This document shows, piece by piece, positions 1 to 11,066 of a stretch of DNA of 64,000 nt (within the stretch, counting starts at the first letter, position 1; each line of letters begins with the position of its first letter). Origin of the DNA: Cylindrobasidium torrendii FP15055 ss-10 (lineage: Eukaryota; Basidiomycota; Agaricomycetes; Agaricales; Physalacriaceae); contig KN880454.1 in assembly GCA_000934385.1 (NCBI GenBank), forward strand, positions 120,829-184,828, in the 5' to 3' direction. The position numbers and the translations under genes are program-made. Under the pieces are notes generated by a model. That model was not told the origin of the DNA. It saw nothing but the letters and a program-made list of their open reading frames with translations, and made no database searches.

Positions 1-448
1 TAATAAAGCGATGCGCGCAACTTCACTTCACTCTATACTAATAGTACTGTGTTGGAACGACCTTTGAAGCTCCGTCTTTCTGTTATGCTATGCTTCCTGA
101 GCTTATTTACTGCATTTATTCTGGAATAACGGCCATGGACGGATGGATATCTCAACCAACATGATAAGACTCCTGATAGCGGCCGGGCCGTACGCCGTGG
201 TGTTGGTGCTGCCTCGAGGCATGCCTTGAGGCTTTACTTGTGACAATTAGGCAGCGAGCCATTTCCAAGGCATGTTCTTAGCGTCGATGTCGAATCTTGG
301 AAAATGCTCACAACCGCGATGTCGATCAGCTCGCTCAACGGGACGACGGCCAGACGTTGCCAATTCTCGTTTCCACTTGCACTACACCGCTCTCGGGCCT
401 ATTTGGTGATTGGCTGACTCTTGCCCACCTCCTGCTATCTTGGCCACT
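1..448. other. Upstream intergenic stretch without a recognisable gene
   Basis: I see no reading frame here with family resemblance or a coherent intron structure. It is probably the 5' region of the gene starting at 449, possibly also the downstream flank of a gene outside the window. Confidence 0.5.
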
Positions 449-1786
449 ATGTGCTACATCCACAACTCTATCGAACAGGCCACGGCTGTATGCCCGATGT
501 GCCAGGTCTTTCCTAATGCAAGGTGCGTCGGCCCAGCCGGGAACCGACCCAATATGCGCCCCGGGGCCACTGACCATCGCTGTCCAATACAGATGCAACC
601 ACCAGCGCGAAGTCTGTCGCAATCGTACCAACCATCCACGATTCGACGTTCTCTACCTGAAAAACGCTGAAGGTGTGCATGCCAGCGATCGTAGATTTGC
701 CTCCGTCTGAACGCCTTCATAGTTGAGCTCTTCAATGGATGCGGCTATTGCAAGGTGCGTGGCAGCATTGACTATTGGATCTTGCTAAAGACCTCTCAGT
801 GGGCCCGACAAAACACCAGCAAAACTCCCTTCCTGAATAACCCAGGTTTGGCAGGATGCTGTCGACCGCCTACAACTGCAGCTGAAGGACGCGCTATTAA
901 GATCATGGAATGGCGTGCTGTCAGCAAAATCCATCATACACCTATTCCTGATAACGTTCGTGCCGTTCTGGACAATTTCGCACCGAAATCCAATACCGCC
1001 ACCGCGCGCCTCAAGTCACCACCAGCGGGGGAACGCAAGCAGAATGGTAGCCCGCCCTCCAAAGGGAGCCCGAATCTACCCAAATCACCTGCTGTTGCCA
1101 TCCCGGGCAAACCGCGGACCAATAGCCCGAAGAATGGGACCGCATCGCTCGCTGGAAGCCTATCGCGAAACTCGGGCGCAAATATGCTTGCTGAATTTCG
1201 ACGGTCAACAGTCGAAGGAAGCTCTCCAGTGCGTAAATCTGTTGACCTCGAGATGGCGACCACGCCCCGGCGAGGCTCGCTCTCTTCAAGGCAATCCATT
1301 CCTTCGTCCAAACCACATACTCCGACTACCCCCACTCGCAATTCTCCCACAACACGCGTTTCGCCTGCAGCTCAAACTACACCAACTATCTCAGCACCCA
1401 AGGTTGCTGAGGAACTAGTACGCAGCGCGGCCTCGCCGTTCGCTGTACCTGTGCGAGAAGACGACGAAGTTTCCAATGCGTCAGGCAGCAGCGGCTCTCA
1501 AAGTGACAGTACTGTCACTTCAGATGGTGGTTTCACAGACTATCTATCGGATGAATCCGAGGAGGAATTACAGAGACAGGCAGAGAAACGCGCGGCCCTC
1601 GCCGCCCAGAATCAGGCAGAGGAGATGGAATTCCGTGCTGCACGATTGCGGCTCACGGACGTCGACCTCAGTCCTCCAAAGTCATGGAATGCTACAAATC
1701 CTGGTGGATATGCTGCATCGCGCCTAACGTCTGCCAGCGCTGTTCACATTCCGACGGCAACAACTATGAGTAGCCATCGCTCATAG
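449..1786 (+). CDS. Cys-rich N-terminus / Ser-rich hypothetical protein
   Basis: Four exons join in one frame: 449-522, 593-672, 723-754 and 791-1786, giving about 393 residues. The N-terminal 90 residues carry spaced cysteines (AVCPMC, RCNHQREVC, NGCGYCK, GLAGCCRPP) that look like a metal-binding module. Next comes a short conserved-looking stretch (HHTPIPDNVRAVLDNFAP). A long Ser/Pro/Thr-rich disordered region and an acidic and then Ala/Glu-rich tail follow. The pattern resembles a lineage-specific family of Agaricomycetes that I know only as hypothetical proteins; no function is assigned. Intron 3 (755-790) is only 36 nt and keeps the frame open if retained, so a form with 12 extra residues is possible. 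The start is the ATG beginning MCYIHNS. Confidence 0.6.
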
Positions 1787-2247
1787 GCGCGAATATCTGT
1801 CTTGTCGGAACATTTACCAGATATAACAATATGTAAAGTGTGCATAGCTATTCTCGAATGGTTGGGTGATATAAAGGGTTTCTGAGTATGTGCTTTGGGT
1901 TGCCGAAAACTTGTTACTCTTGTCTTGCCTCTGGGAGTTAAGCTTGAGCTTAGATGTCCACAAACAATTCAGGAGCTATGTCGAAATCATGGATGGATCG
2001 AAATACACAATTGATTCCGCCCTGTGGACGTAGCCTTTACCAGGCCTTGACTTTCTGTTTGACTTTGCGGCAACAACCTGCTAATGCACAAGCTTTCTCC
2101 TGCTGCAATAGCGCGTTGCTGAAAGGAATAAAGGCTGAAGTTGAACAGTGGACAAGTCCTGAATAGGAAGCATTACTGAAGCACCGCCACCGCCGATGAT
2201 CAATTCGACCTCTCTTTCCTCACACCTTCAATGACACGGATAGCGCA
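1787..2247. other. Intergenic stretch
   Basis: This lies between two plus-strand genes and should hold the 3' UTR of the first and the promoter of the PROPPIN gene. A 70-codon open frame (1954-2166) has no family resemblance and is not called as a gene. Confidence 0.5.
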
Positions 2248-3765
2248 ATGAATTTCGCACGACATTCGATATCTGCGACAGCACCTGTGCACATATTCGA
2301 CGCCCGGTTCGATGCAGACTGTCATATCTTCACGACCTCAACGCCCGCCGGCTTCGCTGTATATCAAACATGTCCGCTTACTCTCATTCGCAAGCGTGGT
2401 GAGTGGTATGCGATAGATTCATGGGCACGCCTCACGATTGCCGCTAGAGATCACAAACGGAACATTGGCGACCGTTCTCCCTCTTCACACATCGTCACTC
2501 GTCTTTCTCGTAGGCGGTGGTCGCAGCCCCAAGTACCCACCAAACAAAGTCGTAATATGGAACGATCATCTTGGATGCGAAGTTGCCGAACTGGAGTTCC
2601 GGGAGCGTGTGAGAGGGCTTGCGTGCCGCCGTGGTTGGCTATCCGTGGCATTGAAGCGGAGAGTAGTGGTATTTGAGATTGGAACCACTATAACACGCTA
2701 TGGCGAATGGGAGACTTGTGATAATCCCAAAGGTGCGCCTTGCTTTAAAATCTGGTACTGTGCAGCTCATCCATTACCGCCAGGTTTGGTCGCGGTGGCC
2801 ACAGCTGCACATTCTACATTGCTCGCGATTCCTGGTCGCCAGATCGGGCACGTCCAGCTCATACATCTGCCACCCTGTCGTCCACCAATACCCAAGGGCC
2901 CCCCTGCCTCTGGACCCCCATCGAAACCGCCGGCTGCACCTACACGACACCCAGTCGCTATCATCGCGGCGCACACGACTTCTCTGGCAACATTGACACT
3001 ACCACCATCTGGTAGATTACTTGCTACAACATCATCCCGTGGTACCCTTGTTCGAATATGGGATGCCTATACAGGCAAACTGGTTCGCGAATTCAGGCGT
3101 GGTTCTGACAAGGCCGATATCTTTGGTGTTGCCTTCCGTCCAGACGAGCAAGAACTCTGTGTTTGGAGTGACAAGGGAACGGTACATGTTTTCACTCTGG
3201 TCACATCTGGCGCGTCGTATGTGGAGTCACTGCGCTTGAGTTGCAACCACTAAGCCCAATTTCATATAGTAATCGACAGTCAACCCTTTCGTCGCTCACG
3301 AACTACATCCCGCTTCCAAAATACTTCGAATCAGAATGGTCGTATGCGCAGTATCGGATCCCGACGCAGTCTTCGCACATCTCTCTCACCGCGACCCAGA
3401 CCAAGATCTCTCCAACTGCTGATGTTCCCGACGAAGAACGATGCGTTGTTGGGTGGATTGAGGGTCCATCATCCGACCCAGCGCAGCCGGGAAGCGAGTA
3501 CCAACTTGTTGCTCTAACCTACACCGGAGGATGGTATCGACTGTCGCTTCCACGTTTTGGCAACTCTTTTGTCAGTTCGTTGAAGTCTACCTCTATTTCC
3601 AGTACACCAGGCTCCCCTCCTCGGCTCAGTTCACGCCCACGAGCGGGCAGTGGCACATCGATTGCCAGCAAAGACAAAGGGAAAGAGAGGGAGAGGGAGA
3701 AAGAGAAAAGAGACTGTTTGCTCCAGGAGTTCAGAAGATTTGGCAGGTGGGATGGATGGGGTTGA
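2248..3765 (+). CDS. PROPPIN WD-repeat protein (HSV2/ATG18/WIPI family)
   Basis: This is a phosphoinositide-binding beta-propeller of the autophagy family that docks on PI3P/PI(3,5)P2 membranes. Four exons fit exactly in frame (2248-2398, 2448-2732, 2784-3216, 3270-3765; 454 residues). Family hallmarks are NKVVIWND, IPGRQIGHVQLIHLPP, the blade with SRGTLVRIWDAYTGKLV, and the FRRGSDKADIF segment that carries the lipid-binding F/LRRG motif. The last exon includes a Ser/Pro-rich loop and a highly charged Lys/Glu/Arg stretch near the C-terminus. Similarity is closer to HSV2/WIPI3-4 than to ATG18 proper, but subfamily assignment by eye is tentative. The start ATG at 2248 gives the expected short first blade (SATAPVHIFDARFDADCHIF). 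Confidence 0.88.
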
Positions 3766-4679
3766 CCAGGCTGCTCATAGTATCAAGACCTTTACACGAC
3801 CTTTATGCATCTATCTGTACCTATCTACCAGCCTACTTTCCTTGCTTTCGGTATTGTAATCATTATCTCACGTCCAGCGTACGCCTTCCCTTTTGAACCT
3901 GTCCGTATTATGCTGCCTCTCGACATTGCGCTGGAGAACAACTTCAAGTAAATTGGCCCTTGATTGTGACTTGTGTGACAAAGCGGTGGCTCACGCCGCC
4001 GCCAGGCAGTTGCTGCTTGGCCAGTTACCCACTGCACAGATCTCCAGGAGTGCTTCTTAAATGTAACGAACCAACCATCTTTGCCCGTGTCTCGCTGTCT
4101 ACCGGTCTTTGTGCAATTTCGTGCGATGTTCGGAGCGTCATATTAAACCATGAACTCTATTCTCGTGCTCTGCGAAGCGTGCAGCATTTTTGAAGGAAAA
4201 ACTGCGCTTTTCCTACAATCTCTTCCTGCTGCGCCTAGCCCCTTAAACTTTTGCTTACTCTCAATCCAAAGGAGCATCGTCGTCCAAGCCCCACGTTCAA
4301 GGCATAGGAAGGATGGTCAACCCAACCATATCCAACCAAAACTTCCCAGCGGAAGCCAGTTTCTAGGCTCTAAGGTGACTACTTACCTCTCATTGTTCAC
4401 AAAACGGTTGATTAGGCACAGTATAACGGCATGTATACGCGGCGCCGTGTGGTACGCAGCTGCAGGCACAAGCGTTCATCGCGAACTCTCTTCCCGATTG
4501 GGATTTCGTTCTCATACCAGATTCTTGCTGCGCCGTCGAAATGTTCTCCAGCCATTGCTATTGGCCGTGAGATCTAGGTCATTCCCGGATTATTCCATCC
4601 TGTATATGCAAGGTATAAAGACTCTTCATCTTCCCCTTTCTTACAACCAAGCTCCCCCTCTCCTTCCCTGTTCTTCAAA
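3766..4679. other. Laccase upstream region
   Basis: This 0.9 kb region separates the PROPPIN gene from the laccase. It holds inverted CCAAT elements (ATTGG at 4497-4501 and 4560-4564), a TATA-like box and a CT-rich leader before the ATG. Scanning by eye, I found no convincing metal-response or xenobiotic-response element. Confidence 0.5.
4614..4620 (+). promoter_or_regulatory. TATA-like box of the laccase gene
   Basis: TATAAAG lies 66 bases before the laccase ATG, preceded about 50 bases upstream by an inverted CCAAT box and followed by a pyrimidine-rich leader. This spacing is typical for strongly regulated fungal genes. Confidence 0.55.
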
Positions 4680-6898
4680 ATGGCCGTCTTCTCCTCCTTC
4701 CTTTTATTCATCGTAGCATTTGTCTCCTACTCCCAAGCTGCAATTCAGACGACGGGGGATTTGACAATTTCAAACGTTGAGGTCAGCCCGGATGGCTATA
4801 CTCGTACAGCTGTCCTCGCAGGAGACTCCGTCGTTGGCACACTCATTACGGGAAACACTGTCAGTATTCCCAGCATTTTTTGAACAGACATCTCATTTCT
4901 TTCATCTTCTAGGGAGATAATTTCCAAATCAACGTCGTCAATAACCTGAACGACGATAACATGCTGCAGAGCACGTCTGTTGTATGTCTTATTCTACTCT
5001 ACGCACAACTTGAATACTTATATTTTACTTCTAGCACTGGCATGGGATGTTCATGGCCTCAGGCGAAAACTGGAACGACGGCGGCGCCTTCGTCAACCAG
5101 TGCCCCATCGCCAAAGGCAACTCATTCCTCTACAATTTCGACACCAACCAGGCTGGCACTTTCTGGTATCACTCTCATCTTTGTACGTCGGTGTACCAGC
5201 CCGATGATTTGCGGCCTAATATCTTCCAGCGACACAGTATTGTGACGGCCTCCGCGGGCCCTTCGTCATTTACGATTCCAGCGATCCTCATGCTGACCTC
5301 TACGATGTTGACGACGGTAAGAACTCAGATTTGAGTTGGCGTATTTCCAACATATTGATCGTCGTTTCCAGAGAGCACCATCATCACTTTGATGGACTGG
5401 TATCACGACTACTCGAAAACTCTGACATTCCCGACCCCCGACAGCACCCTTATCAATGGCCTTGGACGTTGGTCGGACGACCCCACGTCTGATCTCGCGG
5501 TCATCGAAGTCACGTCGGGCTCTCGGTGAGTCATGCTCTACATGGTATGCTGGCCACCAGCTCACGTTATACAGCTACCGCTTCAGGTTGATCAACCTGT
5601 CCTGTGACCCTAACTATGTCTTTGCTATCCAAGGGCACACCATGTATGTCCCTACTGCGCAGTACTGCGGCCGCCAAACTCATACTGGCACCACAGGACC
5701 ATTATCGAGGTCGACAGTGTGAATGTCGAGCCGTACGAAGTCGACGAGATACAAATCTTCGCTGGCCAGCGCTTCTCCTTCGTGTTGAACGCAAACCAGG
5801 ACGTCGACAACTACTGTGAGACCCACCCACCAGTACCCTGTATATATTTCTGACGGGTTGGATCCTAGGGATCCGCGCACAACCCAGCGTTGGTGTCGAC
5901 GGCTTCGACGACGGTATCAATTCTGCCATCCTTCGCTACACTGGTGCAGACGACTCTGAGCCTGCTGCTGCCAATGTAACCAGCTCTAACGCAATGCTGG
6001 AGACCTCCCTTGTGGTATGTCGGCACGATTGCGCCTCCTAGTCCAATGAGAGCTAATGAAGTACCATAGCCTCTCACTGACGCCGGTTCCGTATGTCTTT
6101 TCCCGAGTCTTTCTTGTTTACACCAACTCAACTTGATATAGCTTGGCGGAGCAGATGATGCCGACTACAAGATTAATCTTGCATTGGGATTCGACGTGAG
6201 CAAGCCAGTCTCTGTTCTCCAATCCATCACTGACACCGAACAGTTAAGCACCTTCCTTTTCACTGTCAATGGAGCCACTTTCACGTCGCCGACTGTCCCA
6301 GTCCTGCTGCAAATCCTCAGCGGTGCCCAGGCAGCAACAGACCTCCTTCCGTCGGGCAACGTCCTGAGCATTCCGGGAAACTCTATAATCGAGCTCTCGA
6401 TGCCGTCTGCAGGTCTTGCTGGTGGACCCCATCCGTTCCATCTTCATGGTGTATGTAGTCTCCAGGCTGTTGCATCGCATGAGGCCTTTCTAAAACCTTT
6501 GACAGCATACCTTCGACGTTATCCGTGCGGCTGGAAGCGACGTGTATAACTACGCAAACCCGCCCCGCCGAGACGTTGTGTCGATAGGAGCTGCGGGTGA
6601 CAATGTTACCATTCGCTGGAAGACCGACAACCCGTGCGTTCTTTTGTTCACAGCATAGTATGCGCCCTAGCTAACACCAATACCAGTGGACCATGGTTCC
6701 TGCATTGCCACATCGACTGGCATCTTGAGGCGTAAGAATTTGAATCGTTCTGATTCTGCCTATTGCTAAATGTCCCTCAGAGGGCTCGCTGTTGTGATGG
6801 CGGAAGATATTGGTGAATGGAACTCGACCATTACCCCCTCCACGGCATGGGATGAACTGTGCCCCATTTACAACGCACTCGATTCTGCCGACTTGTAG
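4680..6898 (+). CDS. Secreted laccase (multicopper oxidase, EC 1.10.3.2)
   Basis: The enzyme oxidises phenols with reduction of O2 to water, outside the cell. About 13 exons give roughly 520-530 residues, the usual size. A signal peptide ([20 protein letters not shown]) leads the protein. All four copper-binding signatures are present once introns are removed: [50 protein letters not shown] and [21 protein letters not shown]. One intron interrupts the second copper motif (donor at 5183, acceptor ending 5229). The residue ten after the T1 cysteine is Leu, the axial position, so this is a class 2 (Leu) laccase rather than a Phe high-potential type. NxT/S sites (NVTSS, DNVTI, WNSTI) suggest glycosylation. 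The first intron is 4860-4912. It is the only laccase in the window. Confidence 0.95.
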
Positions 6899-7107
6899 GG
6901 AGAAAAGGCTAGGCTTAGCCATCGTGTACATATTCACTCTCTTTCTCTTGGACTTTTTGCTGGTTGCCTTACATATGTACGATACGGATTTCGGACCGGG
7001 AAGCCGGAGGCATATCCCTCCATTGTTGTCCATGGCTTTAAACGGTCATCACATACACAGCACAGTTATCAACCTTTCACTCTTTATCGCACTTGTATAC
7101 TTCTTCA

Positions 7108-7437
7108 ATGGACAATCCTCAGACAGAAAAGCATGTCAAATTGATTGAGCGTATTTTGCGGAATACGGTGAGCAAAAATGTGGCGCGTCGCGAAGCGCAT
7201 TGACGGGCTCGGACAGGCAAAAACGACCGAAACTATCATAGAGCTGAATGGATCCATGGAGGTAAGCGATGGCTGAAATGTGACCTGAAGGTATTAGAAA
7301 ATAGGCGACAGGAAATTCTGAAGGCAAACAAGTCGGTCAAGATTGCGGCAGACCTCTCAACAAAGTACCGAAAGAATGTCCAATTCAACGTGGAAGAGTT
7401 GAAAACGAAAGATGGCGCAGAAGAGGCGCAATCATGA
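7108..7437 (+). CDS. dad4: DASH/Dam1 complex subunit DAD4
   Basis: This tiny gene would be missed by single-frame ORF scans. Exons 7108-7167, 7217-7261 and 7312-7437 join in frame to 76 residues, with introns of 49 and 50 nt. The protein begins MDNPQTEKHVKLIERILRNT and contains TETIIELNGSMEEILKANKS followed by KYRKNVQFN. This matches the Dad4 pattern MENPxE..LL.RI..N...LNETI.ELN..LQEIN...(N)YxxNVxFHLEAT, including the spacing between the ELN and YxKNVxF elements. DAD4 is part of the outer-kinetochore ring that couples chromosomes to spindle microtubules. Using an earlier acceptor (7290) would add seven residues and spoil the family spacing. It lies in the 600-base gap between the laccase and ATE1. 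Confidence 0.85.
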
Positions 7438-7500
7438 GTCTTGCTATTGAACATGCACAAATTCTATAGCACAAGTTGTTCTTATACCATCATCATCAGC

Positions 7501-9316
7501 ATGATTTCAATTGTAGCGCCGGGCGGATACTCTTCGTCATCGTGTGGATATTGCTCTCCTGCTGGGGAACGCAGCACAGAAGACACTTTCCGGATCTATG
7601 CGAGCTGCACTGCGCTTCAACTGTCGTGCGCAGTCTACCAACAAATGATTGACCGGAACTGGCGAAGATCTGGTTCGTTGAGCGCGTTGGGCGGGGGATG
7701 CACGCGTACTCACGCGACGTTCGCAGGGACATGGTGCTATCGACCAGACTTGAAGCGCTCGTGCTGTCCATTGTACACAATCAAGTGCGTCCATCGCTGC
7801 CTTTGTTGGATCGCCAGTGATTGAGCAGACAGGCTGGATGTTTCCGAGTTTAAACCGTCGAAAAGCCAGAGGAAATTGGTCAACAGGTTCTGGGAGCATT
7901 CTCAATAAGAAATAGACAATGCTCATGAGATTCTCAGGTGGAATCGCTTTGTGATGAACGGGGCGGACGAGGATGTCGCGATGGATCCAAGGTGTGTGGT
8001 TGATCTGCATCAGAGGATTGTTGAGCGCCCAACCTTGTATCACAGCCAGCCCGCCCGTGCGAAAGGGAAAAAGGCAGCAGAGTTCATATGGCCCGCTGCA
8101 ATTCATGCGTCTGAACAGGCTTTCGCTGAGGAGCCTGTGCATGACTTCCAGGTTCCATCCAATCTTGTAAACTGTCCCGGAACGTATGCTTATATGCCTT
8201 TTGCTCTAGGTGGAATTAGAACCTTCCTCTTACACGCAAGAGAAATTCGATCTCTACCGTCGATACCAAGAAGATATTCACAACGATCATAAAGACAATC
8301 CCTCGGGATTCAAGCGGTTCCTGGTCAGCTCTCCATTGCGTGTACGCAGCTAGCATGATTCTGGAATGGTTTTCTGATGGTTGGGAAGCCTGAGCCGATA
8401 CCTTACATGCATGAACCACCAGCGCATTTGCCTAAACAGTATGGTTCATACCATCAGCTTTATCGCCTAGACGGAAAGCTCATAGCCATGTCCATTGTCG
8501 ATATACGTGCGTACGGTATTATGACAGACGTGCTCATTGTGCTAATCCTGTATAAGTACCCTCCTGCGTCTCCAGTGTCTACTTCGTCTACGATAAGTCA
8601 TGGGAGAATTACTCGATGGGAAAGGTACGTAGCATCACTACACCCCGAATCGACGTAGCAATAGCTTATGTTTTTGTTCGAAGCTCAGTGCGCTTAGGGA
8701 GATATCACTAGCGCGAGAGATACGAGAAGCAGGCGTTACCTCCATGGGCTACCTCTACTTGGGTTTGTAACGTAACGAGACTTCCTCCCAGTGTCACTGA
8801 AACTGCTCTCATTAGGGTACTATGTCCATTCCTGCCAGAAAATGCGATACAAGGGAGAGTACTCACCATCATACCTTGCGGACCCTGTATGACCACGAAA
8901 ACGATTTGAACTCAACCTGTTCTAACTAACTGACCTTAGATAACATACGGATGGTATCCCTTAGACCAATGCAAGAAAGTGCTGGACAAGAATCGTTATG
9001 CCTGCTTCTCCATTCCGGAAGCCTGCACTAACGAACCCGCGCCCTCCGAAGGTAGAGAAACTATCCTAGCGATTCCGCACTGGCCTTGACAAAGCTGACA
9101 GACGAACTTGAGGAGCCAGAGCCTCTGGTTAACCCTGCTCTCGAGGTTGGGAATATTCAAATGGTCACAAGCATAGACGACGGTCAAGCGATTGTGTCTC
9201 CTGTCCGCGCCTCGCGCGCTTGGCTAGTGAATCCGGACATGCGAGAAGCCCTGTACTGCATTGACGCGCTGGGTGTCGAGCTGTCCAAGGAGATGCTGTT
9301 CTATATGCCCACATAG
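7501..9316 (+). CDS. ate1: Arginyl-tRNA--protein transferase ATE1 (EC 2.3.2.8)
   Basis: ATE1 adds Arg to N-terminal Asp, Glu or oxidised Cys of proteins, marking them for the N-degron pathway. The N-terminal domain has [34 protein letters not shown] and [15 protein letters not shown], containing the conserved Cys residues. The C-terminal GNAT-like domain reads [20 protein letters not shown], then [50 protein letters not shown] [17 protein letters not shown] and [16 protein letters not shown]. About eight short introns are needed to connect these; examples start at gttcgt after RRSG and at gtacgt after YSMGK. The C-terminal Glu/Pro-rich stretch ends FYMPT. The start at 7501 (MISIVAPGG) gives the family's usual short lead before the CGYC motif. 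Confidence 0.93.
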
Positions 9317-9397
9317 GCATACACATGCAGTTACAGTGTACATATTACATCTCCAGCGGTCTAAGATACGAACGAACATCTCCATTTAATCAAGCTC

Positions 9398-10805
9398 TCA
9401 GGCGGTGGCTTTTGCGAGAGCCTGTGGTCAATTAGTACTGGGAATAAGCAGAAGCGGACCTTCCAACGTACGGCTTTGGTTATTTCGTATATTCTACGCT
9501 GCGACGCAAATAATATGGCGGCGGTTAATACGCTCTGAGTGAGCTTGTTCCCGATGCCTTTGTAGAGCCCTTCGATGCCCTCTTCGCGTATTATAGTTAG
9601 GATGCCGTCCAATGCGCCCTTGTATCGCTTCGCGTGCTCATGTCCTGATTGAAGACGACTTTTAACGACGCTATATCGGATAAGTTAGCAGATGTCTTTG
9701 ATCAAGTAGCCAGGGTGCAACGAACATGTATGGATATGTCGAGCCAGTGGCAGCTGTGGTGCATTAGCAAAGGACATCACGGGCTCATGAGCACGAACCA
9801 AGCTTCGCAAGGGCCCCGAGCCAGAAGAAATCCCAGTCGGAGAGCGCAGCAATAACAGTAGCACCTGCACCCAACGTCTCCCTCAGACGGTGCGTTCGAC
9901 GGCGGACGACCAAGTTCTTCAGTTGCTCAAACACCGTGTACTGAATAACGGGGTTCATGACCAGCACCAACGCAGGTCCAAGGCCGCGCAACAGTGCCCT
10001 GCATGAGTTTAGCACACACACTGGGAGCAGGGAATGGACAGCAGCACATACTTGGGGCCGTCCGTAGCGAGAATATGCGATATAGTCGCAAATATACCCT
10101 TCCGCTTCCTCTGCGGCTGGCCTGCAGGAGTCTCCTCCATCGACTGCGTGGCTTGGGATGTCTGCACGACCCAGATGGGATTGCTGATCAACGTCGTGGC
10201 GGAGCCTGCTGTGGGTCAACGGACACATTGGATGGATGGAAGCGAAGATGGCGTACCAGCGATGAGGCCAGCTAGGATGGATTCAAAAGTGGAAAGTCCC
10301 TTGCCGCCGACGCGCGACCGCAGAATTGCACCCCGCGCGCGTTCGTAAAAGTAGTAGTACACTCTGCGATCGCGTTCCAAGTCAACCAGTGAAATTGGCT
10401 TTTGGACGACAGTGCGCACCCGTTCGTGACGCCAATCGCCAACAGACTCGAGCTGAGACCGCTGTAAAGTCCAGTGAATCCCTCTCGCTTGATGATGTCC
10501 TTCACAGCCTGGGCCGTGCTCTGTGTCGCCGCGTTAAGCAGGTGTTTCTCCTCGTTCTCGTCCTGGCACACCCACCTTGGATTCCTTCTTGACTTCAACC
10601 GCAGAGCGTGTGGAAAGAAAGATGAGTGGACTGTGCACAGTATTTCATGAGTATATGCGCCAGCAGCAGAGTATTCGTACGCACTATGTGGCCGTCATCG
10701 CAACAATGCCTAGCACATTATCCTTGCTCAGCGTACGTCTTGACCTGCTTTGGCGCACTCACCCGCCGCAGAGCCCGCCGCCGCATGGATCAAAGAGTCG
10801 CTCAT
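9398..10805 (-). CDS. Peroxisomal adenine-nucleotide carrier (PMP47/ANT1/SLC25A17 type)
   Basis: This is a member of the mitochondrial carrier family that exchanges ATP/AMP across the peroxisome membrane to support fatty-acid activation. It starts MSDSLIHAAAGSAAG, and after introns continues GIVAMTATYPLIFLSTR, the first signature loop of the peroxisomal subgroup. The other two repeats carry ISNPIWVVQTSQ and TYPYIVVKSRLQSGHEHAKR; the last repeat has GLYKGIGNKLTQSVLTAAILF. SNPIWVV is characteristic of the PMP34/PMP47/ANT1 group and differs from the PxD/ExxK/R of mitochondrial members. The C-terminus after the last intron reads ITKAALAKATA, ending at the TGA complementary to 9398-9400. It is convergent with ATE1, with 81 bases between the two stops. 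Confidence 0.87.
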
Positions 10806-11066
10806 TTATGCCTAGGACGTGGTCGTTAAGAGGAGAAGCCGGTGGGCACTTACGATCCTCTTAGCCATTTATTCACATGTTGATGACCACTCAATGACCT
10901 CCGAGTAGGATGGAGTCCGGCGTTATTGACTGCTGATTTGGGTGAAATGATCAACAATAACAACCACTGCGTTCAAGTCTACAAAAAGCAGTGAACTAAT
11001 GCGCAACAGTGACTATGTATTCACAGATCGTACTTCAGAGTTCGTCTATTGTAGCAAGTACGATAT

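Noticed and set aside
297..735. Overlapping open frames on both strands near the window start
   Set aside because: They are shadows of exons 1-2 of the gene starting at 449; only the spliced frame gives the Cys module.
4150..4716. 188-codon frame covering the laccase promoter
   Set aside because: It overlaps the laccase start out of frame and lacks conserved features.
7537..8142. 201-codon minus-strand frame
   Set aside because: It is the antisense shadow of ATE1 exons, whose plus-strand motifs are unmistakable.
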